This document shows, piece after piece, positions 7,507 through 14,857 of a stretch of 15,782 nt of DNA (the stretch's first letter is position 1; each line of letters starts with the position of its first letter). Both the position numbers and the translations under genes were made by a program. Under the pieces are notes generated by a model. The model was not told the DNA's origin and made no database searches. It saw only the letters and a program-made list of their open reading frames with translations. The DNA lies in assembly GCA_023440945.1 (NCBI GenBank), contig JAEZRL010000079.1:1-15782 (forward strand), written 5' to 3'. Origin of the DNA: Bacteroidota bacterium. GTDB taxonomy: Bacteria > Bacteroidota > Bacteroidia > Chitinophagales > Chitinophagaceae.

Positions 7507-7836
7507 AACAGTCAGGATAAAATTATTCTTACTGTAAATCTAAAAGTTAAGTTAGAAAATGTTAAACAGTTTTTGCAAAGCGGTAAATTTTTCTAAATAA
7601 AACCTTATAGAAAAGTGACAAACAAAGATTATAAATTGATTAGAGATTATAGAATAACATTCCACAAGAAGCTGTATTACATTCTTTTACCCCATAATAT
7701 CAACCTTTTGCGATTCATTTGAAACAGCAAATTGATTTATAACACTAATGTGTTATAACGACTTTTGTGCTAACTCTTATTCTTGTACATGTGTAATAAA
7801 GAAATTGAAGCAAAGAATAAGGTCAAAAATAATTTT
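7507..7836. other. Divergent intergenic region, 330 nt
   Basis: It separates the minus-strand TMEM175 gene from the plus-strand HicB-like gene and so must hold promoters for both. The only strong feature I see is the palindrome at 7737-7758, followed by TTTG (7764-7767) and TATTCTTG (7778-7785), which is one base from TAnnTTTG; the spacing between these two is too short for a canonical -33/-7 pair. No RNA gene or repeat copy was recognised. Confidence 0.4.
7737..7758. promoter_or_regulatory. 22-bp palindrome, candidate operator of the HicB-like gene
   Basis: TTATAACAC (7737-7745) and GTGTTATAA (7750-7758) are perfect 9-bp inverted arms around the spacer TAAT. The site lies just upstream of promoter-like elements and 78 nt before the preferred ATG at 7837. 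It has the symmetry and length of a binding site for a dimeric repressor. No T-run follows, so it is not a terminator of either neighbour. Confidence 0.55.
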
Positions 7837-8205
7837 ATGGAAAAAATTAAATTGATATATAGAAAAGACAGCGAAGGAAATTTTCATGGTGTGTGTAACA
7901 TGAATGAACGTTCTATCAATTCTTTCGGACGTACATTGGAAGATTGTATTGAAAATATGCGTATAGCAATAGATGCATTTGAAGCCATAACTGAAGCAGC
8001 GTTTGAGTTGCAGGAAACAACGAATGAAGTTATTTCAGCTTCAACTTTCTTAAATAAATATGCTGAGGAAGCGAAAGTGGATGAAGCTATTTTAATAGCG
8101 ATGCAGGAATATGCAAAAGCAAAGTGTGCCGAGCAAAGACAATTAATACAAGAACATTTGGCAGGGGTTAATTTAAAGCATTTACCTGAACCACAATTTG
8201 CTTGA
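7837..8205 (+). CDS. HicB-like protein without visible toxin partner (122 aa)
   Basis: From ATG 7837 the product begins MEKIKLIYRKDSEGNFHG and continues with a fold that looks like the HicB antitoxin N-terminal domain: a strand, a polar turn, a second strand, FGRTLEDCIENM, then a helix (RIAIDAFEAI). Residues ~60-122 are helical and charged, unlike the usual ribbon-helix-helix or HTH tail of HicB. Longer in-frame starts exist (TTG 7783, ATG 7789), but they add a poorly conserved-looking lysine-rich leader and overlap a promoter-like TATTCTTG, so 7837 is preferred. Neither side carries a HicA-type toxin (a ~60-aa dsRBD-like protein with a conserved His). It could be an orphan antitoxin or a HicB-fold regulator. 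A hairpin with a T-run follows at 8227-8244. Confidence 0.5.
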   Translation: MEKIKLIYRKDSEGNFHGVCNMNERSINSFGRTLEDCIENMRIAIDAFEAITEAAFELQETTNEVISASTFLNKYAEEAKVDEAILIAMQEYAKAKCAEQRQLIQEHLAGVNLKHLPEPQFA

Positions 8206-8224
8206 TAACCTATAAAAGTTGAAC

Positions 8225-8752
8225 TTAATGCTTTTGCATTTTTTCGTTGTATTGTTGACTACTTCCTTTTGGAATGCTTAACGACTTCCAGTCTTTATCT
8301 TTTATCATTCTTGCAATCGTAATTATTTGTCCTACATGATAAGCGTAATGTGCAAGTTGACGAAGTATTGCATCATAAGCAAATAAAGGCTCAGAACGAA
8401 TGTGAATTGTTTTCATCAGATCATCTTCTTTTAAACTTTGCAGTGTTTGCAATAAGCATTTCCATCCTTCGTTCCAGAAAGAAAAAAGATCATCTTTTGT
8501 AGCATCCGCCGGCTCAAATTCTGCATCTCTTTTACGCCAGTCTTTCTCACCATCTTCTGTTAAAAAATTTGTCCACCTGCTGAGCATATTGCCGTACATG
8601 TGCTGGATGATAATAGCGATACTGTTGCTATCAGGTGAAGGCAGAAAAAAGAAATCTTCTTCTTTCAATTGCTCAAAAGTTTTATCACCTAATTGTTTGT
8701 AGTTATTGAAACGCTTGATAACATCTTGAAGAAAACCTTGCTCAAAATTCAT
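8225..8752 (-). CDS. DinB-superfamily protein, DUF1572 type (175 aa)
   Basis: The product is a four-helix-bundle DinB/YfiT-like protein of the DUF1572 kind. Three histidines expected to bind a metal are present: H51 in IIQHMYGN, and H135 and H139 in LAHYAYHVGQI. FLTEDGEKDWRKRDAEF is also characteristic. Some members are bacillithiol or other thiol S-transferases or stress proteins; no substrate is known for this group. ATG 8752 is preferred because a 14-codon TTG extension to 8794 adds a non-conserved hydrophobic leader. It lies 70 nt after the aldo/keto reductase on the same strand and could be co-transcribed with it. Its last codons overlap a hairpin that could terminate the opposing gene. 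Confidence 0.85.
   Translation of the reverse strand: MNFEQGFLQDVIKRFNNYKQLGDKTFEQLKEEDFFFLPSPDSNSIAIIIQHMYGNMLSRWTNFLTEDGEKDWRKRDAEFEPADATKDDLFSFWNEGWKCLLQTLQSLKEDDLMKTIHIRSEPLFAYDAILRQLAHYAYHVGQIITIARMIKDKDWKSLSIPKGSSQQYNEKMQKH
8227..8244 (+). terminator. Candidate intrinsic terminator of the HicB-like gene
   Basis: AATGC (8227-8231) and GCATT (8236-8240) form a perfect 5-bp stem with loop TTTT and are followed by four more T. It lies 22 nt after the HicB-like stop and inside the last codons of the convergent DinB gene, so the same bases serve both strands. The stem is weak and A+T-rich. Confidence 0.4.
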
Positions 8753-8822
8753 AGGTTGTTGTTTTATAAATAAGATAATGTTGGGATAATGCAAGTTAGA
8801 TCAACCTAAACAACATTTCTTT

Positions 8823-9641
8823 TTAAAGCATTGTTATCGGGTCATCTACAACGCGGAAATTTTCATTCAGATTATCCAGTACACTCATATCTTCTTCGTC
8901 TAATGTAAAATCAAACACATCAAAATTTTCCTGTAATCTTTTATGATTGGATGATTTTGGAATGGTTGATACGCCGTGCTGCAAATTCCATTTTAACAGT
9001 ATCTGTGCCGGTGTTTTATCGTGCTTATCGGCAATGTTTACCAAAGCCGGGTCTCTGAATTTTTTTCCTCTGGTTAATGGTGAATAAGATTGCAGTTGTA
9101 TGTTTTGTTCTTTGCAATAATCCATTAGATCTTTCAAAAATAAATATGGACTAAACTCCACTTGATTCACTACAGGAGTAATTGTAGAATATGTTTCAAG
9201 TTCTTTTAAGAAAGGAACTAAATAATTGGCAACGCCAATTGCTTTTACCTGATTATTGTTGTACAATTTTTCGAGTGCCTGCCATGTTTCTTTTCTTTTT
9301 CCTTTTATCGGCCAGTGAACAAGATACAGATCAATATATTCAATGTCCAGTTTCTTCATGCTTTCATCAAAAGCTATTAACGTATTATCATATCCCTGGT
9401 CCGGATTATTCACTTTTGTTGTAACAAAAATTTCATCTCTTGGTATGGTACTGCTGCGTATAGCATTACCAATCTCTTTTTCATTGCCATACGATGCTGC
9501 CGTGTCAACTAAACGATAACCAATTTCCAGCGCAGTTGTAACTGCTTCTTCAGCTTCATGACCATGCATTTTGTAAACACCTAAGCCCAATAATGGCATT
9601 TTGTTTCCATTATTTAGCACTGTATAAGATTGTGTATTCAT
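8823..9641 (-). CDS. Aldo/keto reductase (272 aa)
   Basis: This is a complete cytoplasmic NAD(P)H-dependent aldo/keto reductase with a TIM-barrel fold. The catalytic tetrad is visible: D46 and Y51 in RLVDTAASYGNE, K76 in VTTKV and H109 in YLVHWP. IGVANY, NQVEFSP and the cofactor-site TIPKSS are also in place. Length and order fit the AKR5-like group (2,5-diketo-gluconate or methylglyoxal reductase-like), which reduces small aldehydes and ketones; the real substrate is unknown. ATG 9641 is followed directly by the first beta hairpin (MNTQSYTVLNNGNKMP). The DinB gene follows 70 nt downstream on the same strand. The upstream gap contains repeat copy B but no convincing promoter box. Confidence 0.93.
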   Translation of the reverse strand: MNTQSYTVLNNGNKMPLLGLGVYKMHGHEAEEAVTTALEIGYRLVDTAASYGNEKEIGNAIRSSTIPRDEIFVTTKVNNPDQGYDNTLIAFDESMKKLDIEYIDLYLVHWPIKGKRKETWQALEKLYNNNQVKAIGVANYLVPFLKELETYSTITPVVNQVEFSPYLFLKDLMDYCKEQNIQLQSYSPLTRGKKFRDPALVNIADKHDKTPAQILLKWNLQHGVSTIPKSSNHKRLQENFDVFDFTLDEEDMSVLDNLNENFRVVDDPITML

Positions 9642-9786
9642 CTGAAATTTTTTTTATCCAAAAGAAGATTAAAATTAAGCATGAATAGTTAGAAGCTATG
9701 TGGATTATTTTATTTTTGGTAGCAAGCAAAAGTTTTTATTACGATATCAGTTATCTAATTTTTGTCTCAATCAAACCGCATTTATT

Positions 9787-9850
9787 TATGTTACGAGCTC
9801 CGGCGTTTCATGGCATCGCTGGTTGTGTCACTCTCTTGTACGTTCAGTTT
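9787..9850 (+). repeat. Dispersed intergenic repeat, copy B
   Basis: This lies in the 337-nt gap between the aldo/keto reductase and the small membrane protein gene, which otherwise holds only a terminator (9924-9945). It begins TATGTTACGAGCT (9787-9799), matching 11 of 13 bases of 14699-14711 in copy C at the same 35-nt offset from the core. The core (9822-9844) begins GTTGTGTCACTC; from CATCGC (9814) to GTTC (9845) it matches 28 of 32 bases with the reverse complement of the second arm of copy C. The 10-mer TTTCATGGCA occurs on both sides (9806-9815 and 9849-9858). Confidence 0.65.
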
Positions 9851-9923
9851 TCATGGCAACAATAAAACCGGTGGCATTTTACTTAACAGCATCTGAAAAA
9901 TATGTTTGAATGATCTCTGCAAT

Positions 9924-9945
9924 AAAAAATCCCTGCCTTTCAGGG
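9924..9945 (-). terminator. Intrinsic terminator of the GH9-isomerase-membrane protein operon
   Basis: On the minus strand CCCTG (complement of 9941-9945), a 5-nt loop and CAGGG (complement of 9931-9935) form a G+C-rich stem followed by ATTTTTT (complement of 9924-9930). It begins 33 nt after the stop of the last gene, the typical arrangement of a Rho-independent terminator. Confidence 0.75.
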
Positions 9946-9978
9946 CAAGGATAATTTGCATATTAATGAGAATAGTAC

Positions 9979-10218
9979 TTATCCACCTATCAATACTGTA
10001 ATAGCGATTGGCAAACCAATAACAGCCAATGCAAATACAGCTTTTTTTACCAAGGTCATTTTTTGATTTACGATCAATGTATCAATGCATAAGAACCACG
10101 AAACAACCAGCCCGGTTACGCCTGCAATAATTACGATACTTTTTAAAATAACGCCTAAAAACAAAAGTCCTAAGCTAATGATCAAAAGAACCAACGGACC
10201 TACATCACCTTTTTTCAT
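9979..10218 (-). CDS. Small hydrophobic membrane protein (79 aa)
   Basis: I do not recognise the family. Nearly the whole product is hydrophobic: helices at about residues 7-24, 26-48 and 60-77, with a short polar stretch (NQKMTLVKK) before the last. It is probably an inner-membrane protein with three helices. ATG 10218 has one of the few good Shine-Dalgarno sequences here (AGGAG, 7 nt upstream), which secures the start. It is the third gene of a minus-strand run after the GH9 enzyme and the exported isomerase, 95 nt after the latter, and a strong terminator follows at 9924-9945. The neighbourhood suggests co-transcription, but nothing in the sequence links it to sugar metabolism. Confidence 0.65.
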   Translation of the reverse strand: MKKGDVGPLVLLIISLGLLFLGVILKSIVIIAGVTGLVVSWFLCIDTLIVNQKMTLVKKAVFALAVIGLPIAITVLIGG

Positions 10219-10313
10219 TGTCTCTCCTTTTTATTTGTTTTTATGAAAGAAGTCTAATATTATGCCAAAGGTTATTAAAATGAAAAAAATCAGAGGTGGT
10301 TTTAAGGTTTTCT

Positions 10314-11258
10314 CTAAATATCTTCTGTTACTGCTTTCATTTTTGAAAGTGCTGTTTTCGCAACGGTTAATGCATCTTCAGCATAATATTTTTTATTGAA
10401 TACTTCTGTAGAAATAATTAATGGCTTTTGCTGGCTGGTAAATGTTTTTAAAATTTGTTTCACAGGTGCAACACCGTCGCCGATAAAAATCCTGTCAGCA
10501 TCCGTTATTTTAGGAGCAGGCAGATCAGCGGGGTAATCATTTACATGAAGAATATCAATAGCGTTGGGACTAACCAGAGAAAGTGTTTGTAAAGATGAGC
10601 CACCTTTGTACAAATGAAAAATATCGAGTAAAACTTTTGCGGATGATCTCCCGCTTTCCAATGCTACATACATCACTTCGCTTACACGGCTCAGGTTTTT
10701 GGAGAAGCCCCACATTTCAAGTTGTGGAACCACACCTGTTTTATCGCCGATATCTAAAACTGCTCTATATCTTTCTGCAATTGTATCTAAATCAAGACGA
10801 GGCGATTCTGTTGCACCCATGGGCGGCGCTGCTGTTCTTTTGCAACCGATCTGTGCAAGCATATCCATCTCTATTTTCATTTGCTCAACACCTTTCTTCC
10901 TTTTTGCTTCATCATCTATTATCCATTCTGCAAAGCCAATACAATTTTCCACGGTAACGCCAAGATCATTCATCAATAATCTTGCATCTTTCAATGAGCC
11001 ACCTTTGGTTATATAATCCTGCAAAGAATCAATCCATATCTCTACCGAACGAAATCCGGCCTGTGCAGCAACCTGCAATTCTTTTATAAATCCTAATTTA
11101 TGCCCACGTATGGTAGCCATGTTTAAACAATAGGTAAAAGAAGGATTTGCTTTTGGCATATGCTTCATGGCTTTGCCTGCAAAAGGCGATAATTCTATTG
11201 CAGCAAATGTTCCGGTTAATAACTGTAATACTTTTCTGCGTGAAACGGATTGAGACAT
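10314..11258 (-). CDS. Tat-exported sugar phosphate isomerase/epimerase-like TIM-barrel protein
   Basis: The 314-residue product starts with a twin-arginine signal (SRRKVLQLL, then a hydrophobic run to about residue 30), so it should be folded, then exported to the periplasm. The rest is a xylose-isomerase-like TIM barrel. The four residues that usually bind the divalent metal are present: E181 (PQLEMWG), D212 (LLDIFHLYKGG), H238 (LHVNDYP) and E285 (STEVFN). It is therefore probably an active metal-dependent sugar isomerase or epimerase, although its location in the periplasm argues for free sugars rather than sugar phosphates. It lies 40 nt after the GH9 gene on the same strand, so the two are likely co-transcribed and may act on the same released sugar. 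ATG 11258 directly precedes the RR motif. Confidence 0.85.
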   Translation of the reverse strand: MSQSVSRRKVLQLLTGTFAAIELSPFAGKAMKHMPKANPSFTYCLNMATIRGHKLGFIKELQVAAQAGFRSVEIWIDSLQDYITKGGSLKDARLLMNDLGVTVENCIGFAEWIIDDEAKRKKGVEQMKIEMDMLAQIGCKRTAAPPMGATESPRLDLDTIAERYRAVLDIGDKTGVVPQLEMWGFSKNLSRVSEVMYVALESGRSSAKVLLDIFHLYKGGSSLQTLSLVSPNAIDILHVNDYPADLPAPKITDADRIFIGDGVAPVKQILKTFTSQQKPLIISTEVFNKKYYAEDALTVAKTALSKMKAVTEDI

Positions 11259-11298
11259 GTTTTATAAGTTGAATGAAATGGGAATAATCTTCTGATAA

Positions 11299-13098
11299 TT
11301 ATTTTTTATGCTGATGGCTTTCGTGCTCTTTTGCGGCAAGCAAATAAATTAATGATGCAGTCCCATCCATTGTGGGTTCGTTGGTACTGTAGTCACCATA
11401 ATCATCATGATAAACTGCGAGATCACTCTGAAATTCTGCGTATTCATCATCATTATACAATTGTATTCCGATAAGATTGCTGTAAATAGAGGTATAAACA
11501 GGGCCATCAACCAAACCTCCGTCAATAGGATAATTTTTAAGATGCGTGAAAGCAGAATGGGGATCAACAGGTGTATCGCCCCACCCCGGTAAACCATAAA
11601 CCATGCTTGTTCCCCAGGGATTACAACCAAATATCCAGTCGAAGCACGCCTGTTCTAAAGGTTGGTAAGTTTTATCGCTTGTAAGTTGCCTGTACCAATA
11701 ACATTGAATGGCAAAACTTACAGTGAGATTATTACTGCACCAAATAAAAGGAATGCTTCTATAAAAAGCATTTCCTTTTGCTTTCTGCCAAACTTTATCT
11801 ATGCCTTCTTTATAAAACGCGATGATGGTATCTCTTTTCTTATCCTTTAAACCTTTCGCAAGTTCGTAATGACCGACATTGATGAACGGATACCATTGAT
11901 AATGTTTTGCTGTATCTGCACCAAGCCAGGGAGTAACAGGTTCCTGCTTTGCATAATTAAATGCGTTGGTAAGTGATGCATATTTTTCTTCACGGGGAAA
12001 ATATTTGTTTGAAGCCATTGCAGCCTCTGCCAATTCCATATCATCCACCCAATTGTCTTCCGCATAAATATAAGGTGAAAGCACAGATGCAGTCTGGCTA
12101 ACACCTGGTTTATTAATGCCGATTTGCAAAGAAGAAATGGCTCTTGCGTTCAGTGAATCTGCATACGTTTTATTGATAGGAAAAAATACTTCGCTGCCTA
12201 ATGAAAATGCACTTGCAAACTTTCCGGCAATAGAAGCAACGCCGGTTGTATTATTCATAAATTTTCCTCTTACCTGTGGTTTACCGTTTGCGAAATACAC
12301 GGGACGTTCTAATCCTCTTCCATAAAAATTGGTGTCTTCTTTAGGAATGCGCATACCACGATGATCCCTGTCGTCACCCAACTGATTAAATATCCAGTCT
12401 TCTTTCGGATGCATTTTCGAAAGCCATTCAAGTCCCCATTTTGCTTCATCCAAAACATCTGCTATACCATTTCTTCCATCCAAACCATTTGCTTGCTTTT
12501 CATCTTTAAAAACATTTTTAAAATCGCGGTAAGCAGCGAGCAAATGGTAAGCTGCATTGGCCGATGTAGTGCTGTATTGAAGATAATCGCTTGCATCATG
12601 CCAGCCGCCAACAACATCAATATGCGTACTGTCTGGAACCGGTGCATAAAGTGTATAACCATCGTGTGTATGACAGGAATCTTTTAAGAAAGGATTGAAC
12701 CCGCTTCTTTGCTGGCGCATATAACGCAAACAAAAATCTGCAGCACCATCGTAAACGGATTCATCAATAGCAAAAACAGGTGATTGAATATTTTCTGCAA
12801 TGATATAATATCTTCCTCTTTTATTGAACCCGGAAAAATCAAGACGATAAGAATTGGTAAAAGGTCCATACTTGCCAAAGTTTTCTCCTGCATCATTTCT
12901 AAACACAACTTTTTTTGTGTTTGCATCCACTAAAGTGAAGCTTTTTATTTCTGTATCTAATTTGGAACCAAACACCGCTACTTTTATCCCTTTTGGCGGG
13001 TAACCCAACTGATTAATTCTTATCCATGCATTTGAAGTTTGTGCGAAAGTGGTATTGATAATAACAAAGCAAAACAATACGAAAAGCAATTTCTTCAT
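11299..13098 (-). CDS. Glycoside hydrolase family 9 (endoglucanase-type), secreted
   Basis: The 599-residue protein has a Sec signal peptide (KKLLFVLFCFVIINTTFAQ, cleavage likely after TFA at 19). Residues ~24-110 form the Ig-like N-terminal domain common in GH9 (RINQLGYPPKG is typical), and ~115-590 the (alpha/alpha)6 catalytic barrel. GGWHDASDY holds the catalytic-base aspartates (D168 and D171), DPHS the conserved His, and STNEPTMDGTA the acid Glu (E574). Family members are inverting beta-1,4-glucanases or exo-acting glucosidases on cello-oligosaccharides and mixed-linkage glucan; the exact activity is not readable. It lacks a carbohydrate-binding module and a type IX secretion tail, so it probably stays in the periplasm. 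It heads an apparent operon with the exported isomerase. TATCTTTA about 18-25 nt upstream of ATG 13098 resembles a -7 box. Confidence 0.92.
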   Translation of the reverse strand: MKKLLFVLFCFVIINTTFAQTSNAWIRINQLGYPPKGIKVAVFGSKLDTEIKSFTLVDANTKKVVFRNDAGENFGKYGPFTNSYRLDFSGFNKRGRYYIIAENIQSPVFAIDESVYDGAADFCLRYMRQQRSGFNPFLKDSCHTHDGYTLYAPVPDSTHIDVVGGWHDASDYLQYSTTSANAAYHLLAAYRDFKNVFKDEKQANGLDGRNGIADVLDEAKWGLEWLSKMHPKEDWIFNQLGDDRDHRGMRIPKEDTNFYGRGLERPVYFANGKPQVRGKFMNNTTGVASIAGKFASAFSLGSEVFFPINKTYADSLNARAISSLQIGINKPGVSQTASVLSPYIYAEDNWVDDMELAEAAMASNKYFPREEKYASLTNAFNYAKQEPVTPWLGADTAKHYQWYPFINVGHYELAKGLKDKKRDTIIAFYKEGIDKVWQKAKGNAFYRSIPFIWCSNNLTVSFAIQCYWYRQLTSDKTYQPLEQACFDWIFGCNPWGTSMVYGLPGWGDTPVDPHSAFTHLKNYPIDGGLVDGPVYTSIYSNLIGIQLYNDDEYAEFQSDLAVYHDDYGDYSTNEPTMDGTASLIYLLAAKEHESHQHKK

Positions 13099-13274
13099 GT
13101 AGTTTGGTTTGGTTTTAAAGATAACTGATATATCTCAAGGTTATGAATTTGGAATTCGGATTTTAGCTACCAAATTGTATCATCTCCTTTTTAGATTTTT
13201 TTCTCTTCGTAATTCTGTACAGTTGTGTTATTGGCGTTCAAAAGTTATCATCAAAGTTTTCTAATTTCCAATTT

Positions 13275-14570
13275 TTAATTTTTGTTGTCATTAATAACTT
13301 CTTCTATCACATTATAAACTCTATCAAGTTGATTATCTGTGATGCAATAGGGCGGCATAATATAAACGGTGTTTCCGAGAGGACGCAGGTAAACTCCTTT
13401 TGAAAGACATTGTTCGGTGATTATAGAACTGACATTGTTTAAATATTCATCCGCACCTTTATCTATTTCAAAAGCAAGAATAGTTCCAATAGAGCGAATA
13501 TTTTTTATACCTTTTATATGACTCGAGATTGAGAATTTAAATGCTTCATTTCTTTCAGAAATATGTTCAATCTGCTTTAAACATTCTTCTTTTTTCAACA
13601 ACTCCATACTTGCGATTGCTGCAGTACAAGCAAGCGGATTAGCCGTAAAAGAATGTCCATGAAAAAAAGTTTTCAGTTTATCATCCGTTATATACGCTTC
13701 ATAAATCTTTTCTGTGCATGCTGTTGCACCCAATGCCATCGTTCCGCCGGTAAGTCCTTTGCTCATGCAAAGAATATCCGGTTTAACTGTGATGTATTCG
13801 CTTGCAAACATTTTTCCTGTTCTTCCAAAACCTGTCATTACTTCATCCGCAATGCAAATAATTCCAGCTTCTTTAACCGTTGTAAGTAATTCATTCATCC
13901 AGTAAGCTTCATACATTTTCATACCACCGGCGCCTTGTACCAAAGGCTCGTAAATAAAAGCGGTGATCGCAGAAGATTCTTTTTCAACAAATGTTTTAAG
14001 CTCTTCAATATTTTCTTCATCAGGTGTATCAATAAAAGCAACTTCAAAAAAAAGGTCCTGGAAAGCAAGTGTAAAAACACTTCTTTCACTCACACTCATT
14101 GCGCCGAAAGTATCACCATGATAACTGTTTTTAAAAGCTAAAATCTTATGACGATCTGTTTTTGAATGATTGTTATTAACAGTTGATTTATTCCACCAAT
14201 ACTGAATCGCCATCTTCAATGCAACTTCCGTTGATGTGGAGCCATTATCGCTGAAAAATATTTTAGAGAAATGATGCTTATGCAATGCTATTAACTGTTC
14301 TGCAAGATCAACCGCAGGCTGATGTGTAAATCCTGCAAAGATCACCTGTTCCAATTGTAATGCCTGCTGATATAATTTTTCTGCAATGTATGGATGTGCA
14401 TGACCATGCAAGTTTACCCACCAACTGCTGATAACATCAATGTAACTTTTATTGTTTTCATCAAACAATAAACTGCCTTTTCCTTTTGTAATGGCAATGG
14501 GTGAAGGCATATTTTTTTGCGGCGTGAACGGATGCCAGATGTATTGCCTGTCTCTTTCCAGTAAATTCAT
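13275..14570 (-). CDS. bioA: Adenosylmethionine-8-amino-7-oxononanoate aminotransferase (DAPA synthase)
   Basis: This is a complete PLP-dependent class III aminotransferase of 431 residues. BioA converts 8-amino-7-oxononanoate (KAPA) to diaminopelargonate, using S-adenosylmethionine as amino donor, in biotin synthesis. The BioA hallmarks are IWHPFTPQK at the N-terminus, SSWWVNLHGHAHP, SDNGSTSTEVALKM, the PLP-binding ADEVMTGFGRTG (D242), and the Schiff-base lysine K271 in CMSKGLTGG. ATG 14570 is chosen over a TTG six codons earlier because MNLLERDRQYIWHPF is the typical BioA start. No other bio gene is visible; in this phylum bioA is often apart from bioB or in a small cluster. It is divergent from aspS across 316 nt containing repeat copy C. 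Confidence 0.93.
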   Translation of the reverse strand: MNLLERDRQYIWHPFTPQKNMPSPIAITKGKGSLLFDENNKSYIDVISSWWVNLHGHAHPYIAEKLYQQALQLEQVIFAGFTHQPAVDLAEQLIALHKHHFSKIFFSDNGSTSTEVALKMAIQYWWNKSTVNNNHSKTDRHKILAFKNSYHGDTFGAMSVSERSVFTLAFQDLFFEVAFIDTPDEENIEELKTFVEKESSAITAFIYEPLVQGAGGMKMYEAYWMNELLTTVKEAGIICIADEVMTGFGRTGKMFASEYITVKPDILCMSKGLTGGTMALGATACTEKIYEAYITDDKLKTFFHGHSFTANPLACTAAIASMELLKKEECLKQIEHISERNEAFKFSISSHIKGIKNIRSIGTILAFEIDKGADEYLNNVSSIITEQCLSKGVYLRPLGNTVYIMPPYCITDNQLDRVYNVIEEVINDNKN

Positions 14571-14698
14571 GCTGCAAAATAACAGCAACTGTTTTTATCG
14601 AAGGTAGAAAGAATCAATAACACCTCTATAAAACCACGTTCAAATATTCTTTCTTCTCTCTCTCCATCACTTATCTTTGCTGCCCGTTGAAATATTTT

Positions 14699-14805
14699 TA
14701 TGTAACGGGCTGAAGAATTACTATTAAACTTCCGTTGCGTCGCACTCTTCAACGCTTTGTTCAGTATTGAACAGAACGTAGAAGTGAGTGACACAACAGG
14801 CGATG
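14699..14805. repeat. Dispersed intergenic repeat, copy C, with inverted second arm
   Basis: This lies in the 316-nt divergent gap between bioA and aspS; that gap otherwise shows only the aspS leader hairpin. It starts TATGTAACGGGCT (14699-14711). The forward core begins at 14734 (GTTGCGTCGCACTC) and the reverse core ends at 14797 (GACACAAC on the plus strand). Arms 14734-14763 and 14768-14797 are symmetrical about one centre, with 4 nt between; 23 of 30 positions pair, and the inner GTTCA/TGAAC pairs perfectly. It could fold as a long hairpin on either strand. Confidence 0.65.
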
Positions 14806-14857
14806 ATAGTAGTACAAAAGATGGTTAAATAAAAAACAAGCAATAATAAAAATATAA

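Noticed and set aside
7783..7836. N-terminal extension of the HicB-like protein from TTG 7783 or ATG 7789
   Set aside because: The extension is lysine-rich and does not belong to the fold, and it overlaps a promoter-like box; ATG 7837 starts the first strand directly.
8753..8794. TTG-started extension of the DinB protein
   Set aside because: It adds a 14-residue stretch not typical of the family; ATG 8752 gives the normal N-terminus.
9700..9909. GTG-started open frame of 69 codons on the plus strand
   Set aside because: It runs through repeat copy B, has no recognisable domain or ribosome site, and its composition is that of the repeat rather than of a gene.
14734..14797. Reading the long hairpin as an intrinsic terminator of bioA or aspS
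   Set aside because: It lies upstream of both divergent genes and has no T-run, so it cannot be their 3' terminator.
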